Positions 33,926-44,860 of a DNA stretch of 64,000 nt are shown here, one piece after another; positions within the stretch are counted from its first letter, which is position 1; each line of letters begins with the position of its first letter. The notes under the pieces were generated by a model. The model was given only the letters and a program-made list of their open reading frames with translations, did not search any database and was not told the DNA's origin. Origin of the DNA: Clavaria fumosa (Eukaryota; Basidiomycota; Agaricomycetes; Agaricales; Clavariaceae); NCBI GenBank assembly GCA_951802425.1, contig OX637805.1:1240001-1304000 (forward strand), in the 5' to 3' direction. Made by a program: the position numbers and the translations under genes.

Positions 33926-36830
33926 TTCACTAGATCTTGTAACTTTTGCCTGTGCCCCCGGCTCTTCAATACTTCTTCCACATCATATTGCAGATGGTTG
34001 TCGATTAGTTTGGGGGGCGGGCATTTGTCTAGGGTCTGATTAGAAAATTTACCTTCTATGTATGGTGTAAGTAGTGTTTCGTTGAACACTGGGTGGATTT
34101 TCCACATGACTGGTAGGTCGAGTCAGTACGCAGAGGCTCTGACTTTTTCTATTACCGCAAAGGGTCCCACTCTCCTATCCGTGAGTTTTTCGGAGGGTCG
34201 CTCAGTGTTCAAGTTCATCACGTCTAGCCAAACTAGGTTTCCTTTCTTGTAGTCTAGTGTTTTTTTGTTCTTGTGTTTATCGTAGGCAGTTTTCATATAT
34301 TGTGCGGCCTTTTCCATGGCTTTCTTTGTGTTTTCTCTGGCTTTTTGTAGTTTCATGGCAAAGTTGGAGGCTTCTGGGGTATGTGGTATATTGGGAAGGC
34401 TGATGTCCCCCATGCGAGGGTGGAACCCATAATTCAGGTAGAAAGGGCTATATTTGGTGGTGGAGTGCTGTTGGTTGTTCAGAGCGAACTCCACCGTGGG
34501 TAACCATTCCAACCAGTCGTCTTGCATAAAGTCGATGTATGAACACAGGTAAATTTTGATTTCTTGGTTCATTCTTTTTGTTTGTCCATCAGTTTGAGGG
34601 TGGTAAGCTGTACTCGGGTTTCCTTTTATACCGATGATTTTATAGAATTCATCCATGAAATTTGAGATGAATTGGGATCCTTGGTCACTTATCACTTTGC
34701 AGGGCACTCTGTGGCTGCGAAGCACTCGGTCTTGTAGTATCCTAGCTGCTCCTAGGGCTGTGAGTTTCATGTCAGTGGCTTCCAATAAGGTCATCTTCAT
34801 CAGTTTGTCACATATTACAAGAATGGCATTGTGTGTGGCAGATTTTGATAGCAGCCCAATAAGATCCCAAGTGATTGTGTGCCATGGGCAGGGCGGTATC
34901 ACATGTGGGTGCAGTGGCGCCTGTTGCTTCATACAGTCAGGTTTCGTTCTTTGGCATTTTTCGCAACCAGCCACATATTCCATTACATCCTCTCTCATTC
35001 CTGGCCATGTGAACTGTCAGGCGGCAATTTCTAAGGTCTTTTCAGGTCCAGGGTGTCCTCCAAGCAGGGAGTCATGCAGTTCCATCAGGATTTTGTGCAC
35101 TAGTTCTTGGGGTACCCAGATTTTTTCTTCATGCCTGTACAGTCCATCTGTGCCTTTTTCATAGGGTATTGCCTTGGGTGGTACAGTGTTTGTGTGTGCT
35201 TCCAATAATAGCTGGTCAATGGTCGGTTTGGGAATCAGCAGCATAGCAAGGCGATGGGCCGGGAAGACTTGTACTGTAGGCTTTTCATACTTGTCCATCC
35301 CCTCCCAATGGTCCAGTCGTCGGGAGAGTGCATCAGCTTTCATGTTTGTTTTCCCTGGTTTGAACTTTACTTCAAAGTTGAAGCATTGTAGTTTTGAGTG
35401 CCATTGTGCTTGCCTGGGGTTGAGTTTTTGAGTTTTTTGGAAATATTGCAGGTTGGCATGGTCAGTATGGATTTTGAAGGGTTCTTTGACACCTAGTAAA
35501 TAATGGCGCCATTCTTCTAGTCCTCAAATAATTGTGAGAAATTCCTTGTCGTATGTTGCATAATTCATCTCCACCGGGGAGAAGGTCTTCGAAATGAAAT
35601 CCACTGGTCGCCAGACACAGTCGGGTTGTTGTTGTGATAGCACTCCTCCGGTGGCGTAGTTGCTCGCGTCTACTTCCATTTTCCACTTGCCCTCGTCTTG
35701 TGGGATCACCAGTACTATGTCACTCTGCAGTATCTTGATTAGACATTTCCAGGCACATTCCTGTCGGTCAGTCCAGATGTAAGGTGTGCTGTCACTCAGG
35801 AGCTCATAGAGAGGCTTAGCGATAGTAGCAAATCCTTGTATGAACCTCCAGAAGTAGTTCAACAGTCTGATACCGTGTTGCAGAGCATGTTTGTCTTTTG
35901 GTGTGGGCCAATTGGCTATTCCTCTGCATTTCTTCGGTGAGTGTCTGATATTCCCTTTGGAAATTAGTAGCCCTAAGAATGTGACTTCCGACTGTTCCAG
36001 CTTGCACTTAGACTCTTGTATGCAGAGGTCATTCTCTCATAGTACTTTGAATACTTTGTGCAGTAGGCATCGGTTTCTTCTAACATTTCTGTTGCAATGA
36101 GAATGTCATGAATGTATATGAACACCTTCCTGGTAGCAAGTAGCGTGCATAGGATATAATTCATCCTTCATTGAAAGACTGATGGGGCATTCATTAGTCC
36201 AAATTGCATGACTGTGGGCCATACTGTCCCATATTTTGTGATGATGGCTGCCAGTTTCTGTGCCCATTTGGCCATCGTGACATTCCAATAGCCCCACTCC
36301 ACATCCAGGCTTGTGAACACTTTGGCTTTCTTTAGACTTCCTACAGTCTTGTTGATCCTTGGCAAGGGGTATATGTCTTTCACACAAAAAGAATTGAGGC
36401 ATTTGTAGTTGATGATGGGTCACAGTTTGTCTCCTTCATCTTTGAAGAAGATCGGGCTTACATAGTCCGATTCTCCCCAGACTAGCCGACCGTTTTCCAG
36501 GTTTTCTTTGAGCCACGCTTTCAGGGCCTTGTCCTCCCTACTGGTAAGTGGGTAGACCTTTGAATGTAAGAAGCCAGGATCATTCTTGAATTGATTTCAT
36601 AATCGATTCCAGGCAAGGATTTGGGTAATTTCTGGCTTGTCTTTCCTGCAAACACTTCTGGGTATAACACTTTCCAATTGGGTGTGGTCATTCTTTCATG
36701 TTCGTTCCGCATCCCATAGCCATAGTCCACAATGTGGCAATCCTTTTTTTTGCATTTGTCAAAACGAATGTACTTCTCAAACCACCGGATATTGGGGTTG
36801 TGTGTTACAACCCCATCTGCTTGCATAAAC
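33926..36830 (-). pseudogene. Copy E (family 3) pol, cut by copy D
   Basis: A minus-strand pol related to copy B. Visible parts: a protease-RT linker (36870-36520), RT with IYPLPRINKT and FGLMNAPSVFQ, RNase H with MEVDASNYATGG and YDKEFLTII, integrase with CEKCQRTKPD, SDQGSQFIS and TDGQTKRMNQE (K at a usually Glu-flanking position), and the first half of a chromodomain ending LQDLV at the D insertion. The RT active site reads FIYIHDILIA, so the first catalytic Asp is His. TGA stops at 35524, 35017 and 34123 sit at expected Arg codons; further breaks and frame changes occur upstream of 35862. The gag part is missing: the sequence changes at about 36830. Confidence 0.88.
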
Positions 36831-37026
36831 ATGACCCCCGCTCTGGACTCCGAGCTCCGTACTAACTCCAATCTGCTCTGCTGTAACTCCGTGTGCTCTG
36901 CTCCGCACCTTCATCAGACTTCACTCCACCAGCCTTTGGACTGTTCGGACTTCGTTCTAGAACCTTCTCCCTCCATCCCCTCATTCTGTTTACCATTGAG
37001 AGGATACCCTTGACCCATGGGAGTTG

Positions 37027-37527
37027 CTTTTTGTTGTTGTTTCTTTGTTCCATGAAAATTGCACAGGCACATGTGGTGAAACTCTCCTAGTAATTTGATA
37101 TGTACATTGTTTCACATTACTCCTATACTCTGTCCTTGCAGTATAAGTTTCCACCTGTATTTCCCTGCTCTTTAGTTTGAATATTAATGTCTCTGACCCC
37201 CAAATGTCTCTGAGCTTTTGTCCTCATTGTTCTCAATGTTCTCCACATCATCTGACCAACTCTGACCAACTCTGGCAGACTCCAATAATTTTGGAGTTTG
37301 ACTTCTGTGTTTGACATTCTTTTGGTATTGTTTTCTGTTTGACAAATAGGGACAAAGTATATACGTGGTGGCACAACACATACGTTGAGGCCGCAGTCCC
37401 ATTCGCCTCTGTACTTCTTATCCATTCCTCCACTTGTCCGACATCAGACTCTGATTGGACTCTGATAATATAACTCTGTCTCGTTCCACTAACCCCTCCG
37501 CTGCTAACCTTGTTCAGACTTTGACAG
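37027..37527 (+). repeat. 501-bp LTR-like direct repeat, copy 1 (5' of F)
   Basis: It is the same length as 48709-49209 with nine differences, all transitions, seven at CpG sites. It ends ctttgaca and lies just upstream of F gag, while the other copy lies downstream of F's antisense gene. These are the positions expected of F's LTRs. The start is uncertain: sequence upstream of both copies is unrelated and no clear TG start or polypurine tract fits. The stretch 36831-37026 contains nothing I recognise. Confidence 0.7.
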
Positions 37528-37767
37528 TATATTCGAACTTCAAACCTTGTATATATGAAAACAACAGTGCTGACCACATGATCTGGTGCTTGAGCCCCAC
37601 CTCCCATCACTGAGGACAACAATGTCCCAAATCTGGCTGAGAACACTCCGACTCTGAGTGTGTCCAGACCTCCAGACCATGACGAAGAGTCAGAGCCCTC
37701 AGTCACTGATGACGATGACGAGTTAAATGACCCTCTGACACCCCATGGCCACCATCAAGTAACTCCG

Positions 37768-38072
37768 TGTCAGGATCGCTTACATAAGCAGGTTGGAAAG
37801 GCCAAGAAAGGATCGCAAAAGAGTTGCAGGAAGTTTGCGGACGAGTCACGTGACCCGAACGGGTGGTGGCTTACATAATGGGAAAATCACGTGACCCGGG
37901 CCTGGACGCATCACGTGACGCACGGGGTCCGAGCGTGGGAACGCCGGCAACTCCCGAACCGCTCGCTATATATACTACGTCGCTTTCTTACTTGTACCCT
38001 TTTCCCCTTATGTTAGTATCGTCATCATCGACCTTACGTTAAGTTGTGTGAACCGTGAGACTAAGTCTGACA
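37768..38072 (+). repeat. Solo LTR of family 2 inside F gag
   Basis: 305 bp, tgtcaggatcgc...gtctgaca, flanked by ctccg on both sides (37763-37767, 38073-38077). It aligns along its length with the LTRs of copy B, including the TATA motif (tatatatac at about 37968) and the ccccttatgttagtat block. No internal region remains, so LTR-LTR recombination removed it. The insertion leaves the F gag frame recoverable on both sides. Confidence 0.93.
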
Positions 38073-39039
38073 CTCCGGCACGTCTCCTTCAGGAGATCAT
38101 CAGCACTAACAAGTGCCCGGAGATGGTGAAACCATGCGACCCCGACACCTTCGACGGCTCCGACGCCAAGAAGCTTAAAAGCTTTTTGGTTCAGTGCCAG
38201 CTAAACTTCCTTGATCGCCCAAGGGCATTCAAATCCAAGTCTCACAAGGTATGCTATGTTCTTTCCTTCCTCCGGGGCTCCACCCTGGAATGGTTCAAAC
38301 CCATGGTTCTGGATGATGAAGGTCATCTGGTCCTCTCAAACTATAAAATGTTTGTTTCACAGCTCACCGAGAATTTCGGTCCATTCGACGCGATCTGTGA
38401 GGCAGAGTTCGAACTCGAATGCCTCTGGATGTGCGAGGACCAGAAGTTGGTGAAATACACCATTTCGTTCAACAGGTACGCATCCGTTGTCCATTGGGAC
38501 GAGTATGCGCTGCAGTGGCAGTTCTACAAAGGACTTGCCAGCCGCATCAAGGACGAACTGGCCCGCGTTGATTGTGTGGAAACGCTCCGCGGACTCCGCA
38601 AGCAAGCCAGTGCTATTGATGGCCGTTATTGGGCTCAGCAGCAGGAGATCTCTCGGGACTCCACTAAGCCTCCAACACCTAACAATAACAGTAAAAAGGA
38701 GACTTTGGATAATTCCAAGTCCTCCAATCCTCCTGGCACTAATACCAAGTCTGAGAAACCATCAGATAAGCATCCAGTGAACTCCGGTTCTACTTCGGGG
38801 ACTCTGGTTCCTAAACTCGCCAAGGGCTCTGGAAACTCCAGTAGCCCCGGCGATGTGAAAAAGGCTCACCTGGGTCAGGATGGAAAACTGACTCCAGAAG
38901 AACACCAATGGCATTTCGATAATAATCTCTGTCTTTTCTGTGGTGCAGCAGGCCACAAGGCCAATGAGTGCCATAAGCGGAGCTCGCGGGCTAACGCCAG
39001 CGCTGCCTGTGTCAACTCTGATGGAGATGACACTCTGTC

Positions 39040-39046
39040 AAAAAAA
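39040..39046 (+). promoter_or_regulatory. Probable -1 ribosomal frameshift site between F gag and pol
   Basis: A AAA AAA lies in the gag frame, four bases before the gag TGA. A -1 slip there leads straight into the pol frame, which is open across this point. Copy G has the same seven A and the same following bases. The heptamer is of the X XXY YYZ class. I did not test for a downstream stem or pseudoknot. Confidence 0.6.
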
Positions 39047-41780
39047 GATTGAGCAGCCTAGAGTGCTCAGTACGACTCTCTGGCTGCTCCGACTCTGATC
39101 ATGCTAAACCTATACCCAATACCCTTTCCTTCTGTCGTTCTCTTTCGCTTCTTGCTACTTCTCCTTCAATTTCATCTCCTTTTAAAACTATGATAGACTC
39201 CAGTGCCGAACTCTGTTTCATTGACGCCAAATTTGCCTCTTGCCTTCATCTTCCGAAAACTCCGGTGACCCCCCAGGAGGTCATTTTCATAAATGGGACC
39301 ACCTCCGTCTGGGTCACTGAAGTGGTCCAGATATCCATTTGGCTCTCCACCATGGATCTGACCAATGTTCTGCTTGTAGTTACTGATCTTGATCCCTCTT
39401 GTGATGTGATCTTGGGAATGAATTGGCTGTTCCAAAACAACCTGCTGGTTGACTGGACTACTGGCCAGATAAAGCCCAGGCCATCTACTAATGAGGAGAA
39501 AATTCCAAAATCTGATCTGGAGGGTGCACCGGCCAGCATTCTCCATTCCATCCCTCTGTCCACCTCTGTCCCTCTGTCTGTCTCTGTTCCATGTGCTCCG
39601 GTTCAAACGTCATCTGCAGTGACTCCGAGCTGGGCCCGGACTCTGTCTCCATCTCTGTCTCTGTCTCTGACCTTTCCATCTGCCTCAGTTTTCTCCGAGG
39701 CACCCAAGGTCTCTTTTGTGAATGCAGCTGCATTCATCACAGCTTGTGGACTTCATGGGTCCTGAGTCTTTGGCATGACATTGTCAAGCGAGTCCACGCG
39801 CGTGGCCTCCGCTTTGTTCAATGTCCCTGACACCACCTCCCAGGATCTCCTTTCGGTTCCGGAGGAGTATAGGGACTTTCTGGACATCTTCAGTAAAAAG
39901 GAGGCGGACACCCTGGCTCAGCACCGACTGTACAACCTAAAAATCAACCTGCTGGAGGGCGAGTCCTCTCCGCCAGGTGCAGTCTATTCTTTGTCACAGT
40001 CCGAACTCAGAGAACTCCGTGAGTTTCTGGATGAGCATCTCTGCATCAGATTTATCCGTCCAAGCCATTCTCCGCATGGAGCACCTGTGCTTTTTGTGCA
40101 GAAGAAGAACGGAACACTCTGACTTTGCGTCGACTTCTGTGGTCTCAATAAAGTGACCAAAAAAGACTGCTATCCGCTTCCACTGACTAAAGATCTTCTT
40201 GACGTTCCAGGAAAAGCCTGAATCTACACCAAACTCAACCTCTGACATGCGTATCACCTGGTCCGTATCGCCAAGGGTGACAAATGGAAGACCGCATTCC
40301 GCACCTGATATGGATCCTTTGAATAGTGTGTGATGCCCTTTGGGCTCACAAACGCACCTACCACATTCCAGCACTTCATGAACGATATATTTTCCAACCT
40401 CCTCGACATGTTCATGGTCATCTACCTTGACGACATCCTCATTTACTCTGAGGATCCGAAACAACACGTTGAACATGTCCGAGAGGTACTCCAAAGGCTC
40501 TGGAAGAATGGTCTCTTCCTGAACCTGGCGAAGTGTGAATTTCACACTGAAACCGTGGAGTACCTCAGATTCGTTTTATCTCTGTCCAGACTTTCTATGG
40601 ACATGGCTAAAGTTAAAACTATACAGGATTGGCTGACTCCACGGAAGGTCAAAGATGTCCAGTCCTTCCTTGGGTTCGCCAATTTCTACTGCCGCTTTGT
40701 CCATGGTTACTCCAAGATCATCGCTCCGATGAACTGCTTGACACATAAAAATGTCGAATGGCATTGGTCCGGCGATTGCCAGTCCATGTTCGACTATCTG
40801 AAAACTGCATTCTCCATGGCTCCGATCCTCTCACACTTCATTCCTGGAGCTCCACTGATAGTTGAAATGGATGCCTCGGACTACACTGTTGCTGCAATCC
40901 TATCCACAGTCACCTCCAATGGTGAAGTCCACCCTGTCGTGTTTCATTCCCGCACCCTGGGTGTGTCTGAATTGAACTATGAACTCACGACAAGGAACTC
41001 CTTGCGATATTCGAGGCGTTTACCACTTGGAGGCATTATCTCGAAGGTTCTGAAACTCTGGTCGATGTTGTTACTGACCACAAGAACCTAGAGTACTTCT
41101 CCACAGTCCGTCTACTCACTCAGTGTCAAGCCAGGTGGTCAGAGTTCCTTTCCCAGTTCAATTTCATGATCCGATTCTGCCTGGGGCGCCTCAGAATGAA
41201 ACCCGATGCGTTGACTAGACATTGGGACATCTATCCCAAAGAGGGGGATAGTGACTATGCCCATGTCAATCCGCAAAACCTCTGGCAGATGTTCTCCAGC
41301 AAACAATTGATGTCGTCTCTCCAAGCTTCATCACTTTATGCACCCACACTCTGTGCATCGTTTGTGATTGATGATAATCAACTCTGAGAGGACATCCGGT
41401 CTGAACTCTTGCTCAATCCTGTGACAGCTCCGATTATGGAGGAGCTCCACTTGAAGTCTGCAGACCCTAAGTGGTCCATGGATGACAACGAACTTCTCCA
41501 CAAGCATGGACAGATTTATGTACCAGATGTCAATGACCTCCGACTCCACGTTTTACATGCGAGACATGATCACCCACTTGCCAGACACTTCGGTCAGACC
41601 AAGACTACAGCCTTGGTCTTCTGGGATTATACCTGGCCAAAATTCCAAGAATTCGTATCAGACTTTTGCAAATCTTGCACAACTTGTGGTAGGACAAAAG
41701 CCCCTTGGCATAAGCCATATGGAATGCTCAAGCAGCTGCCCATACCCGAGAAACCGTGGAATTCCATTTCGATGGATTTC
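39047..41780 (+). pseudogene. Copy F pol, part 1: protease, RT, RNase H, start of integrase
   Basis: Protease has TMIDSSAELCFID (DSS for DSG) and VILGMNWL. RT has FVQKKNGTL, an intact [10 protein letters not shown] and FLGFANFYCRF. RNase H has VEMDASDYTVAAILS. A zinc-binding CTTCGRTKAPWHKPYG starts integrase. TGA stops follow codons for expected Arg at 39763, 40120, 40218, 40243 and 40306, plus a TAG at 40324 where copy G has Trp. A 1-bp deletion near 40982 shifts the RNase H frame. The reading frame is interrupted at 41780 by insert 1 within the integrase core (NSISMDF). Confidence 0.9.
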
Positions 41781-42175
41781 TGTCGGGCTTGTGACAGCAA
41801 AACCCCTTTGGTGTGCAAGGGTAGAGCGAAGGGTCTGTTCAGTTTCTAATGCTAGTCGATAGTCCTGGCGGACTTGTCTCTCGATGTGCAGGGAATACTC
41901 CTGCAGTAGTCGAAGTGTCTGGTAATAAGTCTGGGGATTGGCTCGGAGTAGTCGGTCCTTTATCCAAGTCCTTGTATACCTTTGGTAGTACTCGAACCGA
42001 TAGAGGTTCTGCTCAATCGATGGGTGGCTGGTGAAACTCTCAGGAGGGATGACTTGCAACCTTAAAGGCAGGAAGACGAATCCTTCCAGTGCGAAGTTCT
42101 CAGCAGCGACGTTTGCTGTCAGACTTAGTTGAGGTCTCTCAAGTAAGTGTATAGACGAAAAGATCGAAGCTAGGG
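41781..42175 (-). pseudogene. Insert 1 outward reading frame
   Basis: The minus strand is open from about 42175 to the terminus with no stop, about 130 codons, 25 bases downstream of a TATA motif. The product is helical and charged, with HPSIEQNLYRFEYYQRYT and RLLRANPQTYYQTLRLLQEY. No ATG is seen in the open stretch before the conserved part, so the start may be spliced or lost. It could be the N-terminus of a gag protein whose remainder lay in the missing internal region. Insert 2 has an equivalent frame. Confidence 0.5.
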
Positions 42176-42198
42176 TACATGTGGGCTGGTCCCAGGTC

Positions 42199-42610
42199 TT
42201 ATATACTCTAGCTATGGGCTGTACATGATGTATGAGTCATTGATTATATATTGGAATCTGATAGATGATCAGGAAAGCTGCGCGCTTGCACCGGAATGCT
42301 GAGTATGAGCAGTGTCGATCTTTGTTGGGATCCTTGTGATGATGATGTCATCAGCGATTGGACAGGGTCCCCGCTTCGATGCATTACACCACGGTCGGCT
42401 GTGTCTGATCTTGTTGGGGATGAGATCGGAGGATCAGATGATCTGTGATCGAGCTGTTCTGAGTCATGATCACTTGATCAATCGGTGTGATGCAGTGATC
42501 AAGTGAAACTGATCTTTGATCAAAGATCTTCTTAGGGGTGATCGTGTCTGGTGGATAGGGGTTCGCCCAATCGAGGTCGAAATCAGCCTGTGGCAGTTAC
42601 TGGATAAAAG
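42199..42610. promoter_or_regulatory. Insert 1 back-to-back promoters
   Basis: On the minus strand tatataag lies at about 42206-42199, ahead of the outward frame. On the plus strand gataaaag lies at 42603-42610, about 45 bases ahead of the zinc-knuckle ATG. The 400 bp between carry repeated gatcaag/tgatcac motifs (42420-42540). Insert 2 has the same arrangement with about 355 bp between the TATA motifs. Confidence 0.5.
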
Positions 42611-42653
42611 GACAGTCTTCCTCTTCTTGCTGTCTCTTCAGAGTCTGCCTGCT

Positions 42654-43439
42654 ATGTGCTTCCAAGGCCACCACCTTGTCGAGTTCTTCCACAGCTCCTC
42701 CCTATTCGCTCCCCGCACTGGGGTTAAACTCTCCTGCGATACCTTCCATTGGTGGGTTCAACTCGTCCCTGCCGATGCGGACCTCTACTGGGTCCTCGAC
42801 TGATGCTTTGCCTGTGGGGATCCCTCCCACCTTGTCAAGGATTGCTCCTTGACCCAAGGCCCCTACCGACGTATCTGTGACCTTCTTGAGGATCCTCATG
42901 GTGAGTTAGCCGAGCTGCTTCTCTCTGTCTCCAGTAAGTCTGATTCTTATAGATTGGGACTGGGCTCCTCCCCATCCTCCCTTGCCAACCGCCTGGGCCA
43001 CCACCCCTTGGGGTGACCAAGGTACCTGGTACCAAGGTGGGCAGGATTGGGCTGAGATTGGTTCTGGTCCTGTACATCCGGCTTACTGTCCCCAGGTCCA
43101 GATCTCCAACCTCTGGATACCCCATTGGTGGTGCCTCCTCTGTCGCCCTCCCTTCCTATCGTTGACTTCCCCCCCGCCTATTCCTCCCTCCTGTCTCCTA
43201 CTCTGGACGACGAAGGTCCTCTCAGTGCTGTGCGAGATTTGCGAGAGGCTGCCCTAGAGGCGGGGATCTGGGATGGTCAGTTCGCCTCCCATCCCCTGAG
43301 GGTTGCCCTTGGGTTCGTGGGTGAGTCTGACTTCTCAGACTCTTCAGATGAGTCATGGGAAGAGGAGTCTTGGGGGTCTGAGTACGGCACCTCGGGCTCC
43401 TCCCTTGATGAAGAGGGGTCTTGGCTTTCTTTCGTGTAG
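42654..43439 (+). pseudogene. Insert 1 zinc-knuckle gene (two exons, broken)
   Basis: Exon 1 (42654-42900) starts MCFQGHHL, contains LSCDTFHWWVQ, then TGA where insert 2 has CGA, then the knuckle CFACGDPSHLVKDC and ICDLLEDPH. A 52-bp intron (42901-42952, gtgagt...atag) follows at the same codon and phase as in insert 2. Exon 2 opens DWDWAPP. A later shift of frame leads to a Pro-rich part and an acidic Ser/Glu tail with SDSSDESWEEESWGSEYG, ending SWLSFV at 43439. The knuckle is CX2CX4HX4C, the nucleic-acid-binding type of retroviral nucleocapsid. Function unknown. Confidence 0.6.
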
Positions 43440-43578
43440 ATAAGTATTGTACTTATCTTGCAATAAAATATATAGCTGGGGTTTAGCCCCTTGTTCTCCT
43501 GATTGCATGGTGTTTCTTAAGTTAAAGGATTGAAATTTGCTGGCCTGATAGTACAGACGACGCTTTCATGACAATTTC

Positions 43579-43915
43579 ATCAAGCAACTCCCTGAGAGCT
43601 CCAGTTTTACCACAATATTGGTGGTTGTTGATAGGTTTACAAAGCAAGGGATCTTCATCCTGACGACCAATGAAGTAAACTCCATGGAGTTGGCCCGTCT
43701 GTTCATATTCCACATCTTCTTGAAACATGGAGTTCCATCACATGTCACCTCCGATTGCGGCTCCAAGTTCATTTCCCATTTTTTCCGCTCATTGGGTAAA
43801 GTCCTGGACATGACTTTGCACTTCACCTCTGGATATCATCCAGAGGGCAATGGACAGATGGAACAGACTAACCAGATGTTGGAACAGTACCTCCGTTGTT
43901 ACTGCAACTACCAGC
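43579..43915 (+). pseudogene. Copy F pol, part 2: integrase core
   Basis: Between the two inserts the integrase frame resumes with QLPESSSFTTILVVVDRFTK, HVTSDCGSKFISHFF (CGS where copy G has RGS) and the Glu motif MEQTNQMLEQYL. Without insert 1 and its duplicated atttc it is continuous with part 1, and without insert 2 with part 3. Confidence 0.92.
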
Positions 43916-43920
43916 AGGAC

Positions 43921-44395
43921 TGTTACGGGAAGCGGGGCCGAAGGTTCGGAGGTGCTTTCCGTCAGGTGATCAGGTGCCGGGATTATGTTAGTCCCGAGTG
44001 CCAGAATGAGAGGGTCGAAAGCTGTCTGGTCGATTGGATCGAATTGGGATATTACTCTGTCGCTGGGTCTTCCGGGGCCTAGGAAAGAACAAAGTAGGGT
44101 GGTTCTGGCTCTGTACTCAGAGTCGTTGGCTTCGATAACCCGCTGTCTGAGATTGGCTACTCCTCATGCAAATGCGTGCTCGAGGGCTTGGCGGTCTGGG
44201 TGATCGCGTCCGAGGATATCGACGCAAATAGCGTGACTGAACTCAGTCAGGTGGTGTGTGAGTGGTGTGATCTGTGCTCGTCGCTGAGTCAGCATCGGGT
44301 AGATCTGTCCGGAGGTTGGCGTAGTCGCTACTTCGGGCCAGGAGGAGAGGGGGTATCTCTCGTCGGCAGTAGGGAAAGCCAGTGTGATTTCACCA
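43921..44395 (-). pseudogene. Insert 2 outward reading frame
   Basis: On the minus strand one frame runs from about 44395 to the terminus, interrupted by a single TGA between HAFA and GVANLRQRV, an Arg position by the window-wide pattern. The product is helical, with MLTQRRAQITPLTHHLTEF, then a Pro/Ser-rich end LTESTSEPSAPLPVT encoded by the terminus itself. A TATA motif lies about 65 bases upstream. No ATG was found before the open stretch. Confidence 0.5.
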
Positions 44396-44459
44396 AAGTA
44401 CGATAAGGTGATAGGGACAAGTGAACAATGCTAAGGGGTTTCCCATGTCACTGCACCCC

Positions 44460-44825
44460 TTATATACCTCGGGGGTGCTGCGGGTTCCTGTGGCGCAGCC
44501 TATCGTCCGCAGCCCAAGGATGCCATCCATCTACTGCGGTGTATCCTCCCGCAGGCCTGCTCAGTCCACAGCTGCCTGCTACTGCTCTTCGACGCAGCTG
44601 CCCTTGTGGGCTCGCGCAGTCCGCAGCTTGCCGAATGCTGCCCTACACTCTTATCTTGGACGTCATCGCCTTTCGCTTATCGGCCCATGTGCTGCTCCGC
44701 AGTCTTCCACATGGTGTGGCTTATCTCCACATGCTCCTTCATCCATCATGTGCTCCTGTGTGACAGTCCCTTCCCACTGCCTCACTTATCTCCCGGTTCT
44801 TATCCGTCCTTCACCGTATATAAGG
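44460..44825. promoter_or_regulatory. Insert 2 back-to-back promoters
   Basis: tatataag on the minus strand at 44467-44460 faces the outward frame, and gtatataagg on the plus strand at 44816-44825 precedes the zinc-knuckle ATG by 36 bases. Both are strong TATA matches placed as in insert 1. Confidence 0.55.
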
Positions 44826-44860
44826 AGGGCCTGTACCGCTTCTCTTTTCCCATCCTTGTT

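Larger units (their letters stand above)
37594..39052 (+). pseudogene. Copy F (family 4) gag, split by a solo LTR
   Basis: The frame is open from just after a TGA at 37591 and continues across the solo LTR once that LTR and one ctccg are removed. An acidic N-terminal region is followed by the capsid core (TFDGSDAKKLKSFLVQCQLN at about 38150, FLRGSTLEWFKP, LRGLRKQASAIDGRYW), a Ser/Asn/Lys-rich linker, and the zinc knuckle CLFCGAAGHKANEC (CX2CX4HX4C, about 38935). It ends at a TGA at 39050, overlapping pol. The start codon is not identifiable and may have been lost at the TGA. Confidence 0.88.
41781..43573. mobile_element. Insert 1: 1.8 kb LTR-like element with diverging genes
   Basis: It is flanked by atttc on both sides (41776-41780, 43574-43578), and removing it restores the F integrase frame. 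The ends are tgtcggg...atgaca (TG...CA). Reading the minus strand it begins tgtcatg, as insert 2 does. Two promoter-like TATA motifs lie back to back around 42200-42610; a minus-strand frame runs off the left end and a plus-strand zinc-knuckle gene runs right. The most economical reading is a solo LTR lying on the minus strand, whose outward frame is the start of gag or similar and whose zinc-knuckle gene is antisense. Confidence 0.85.
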
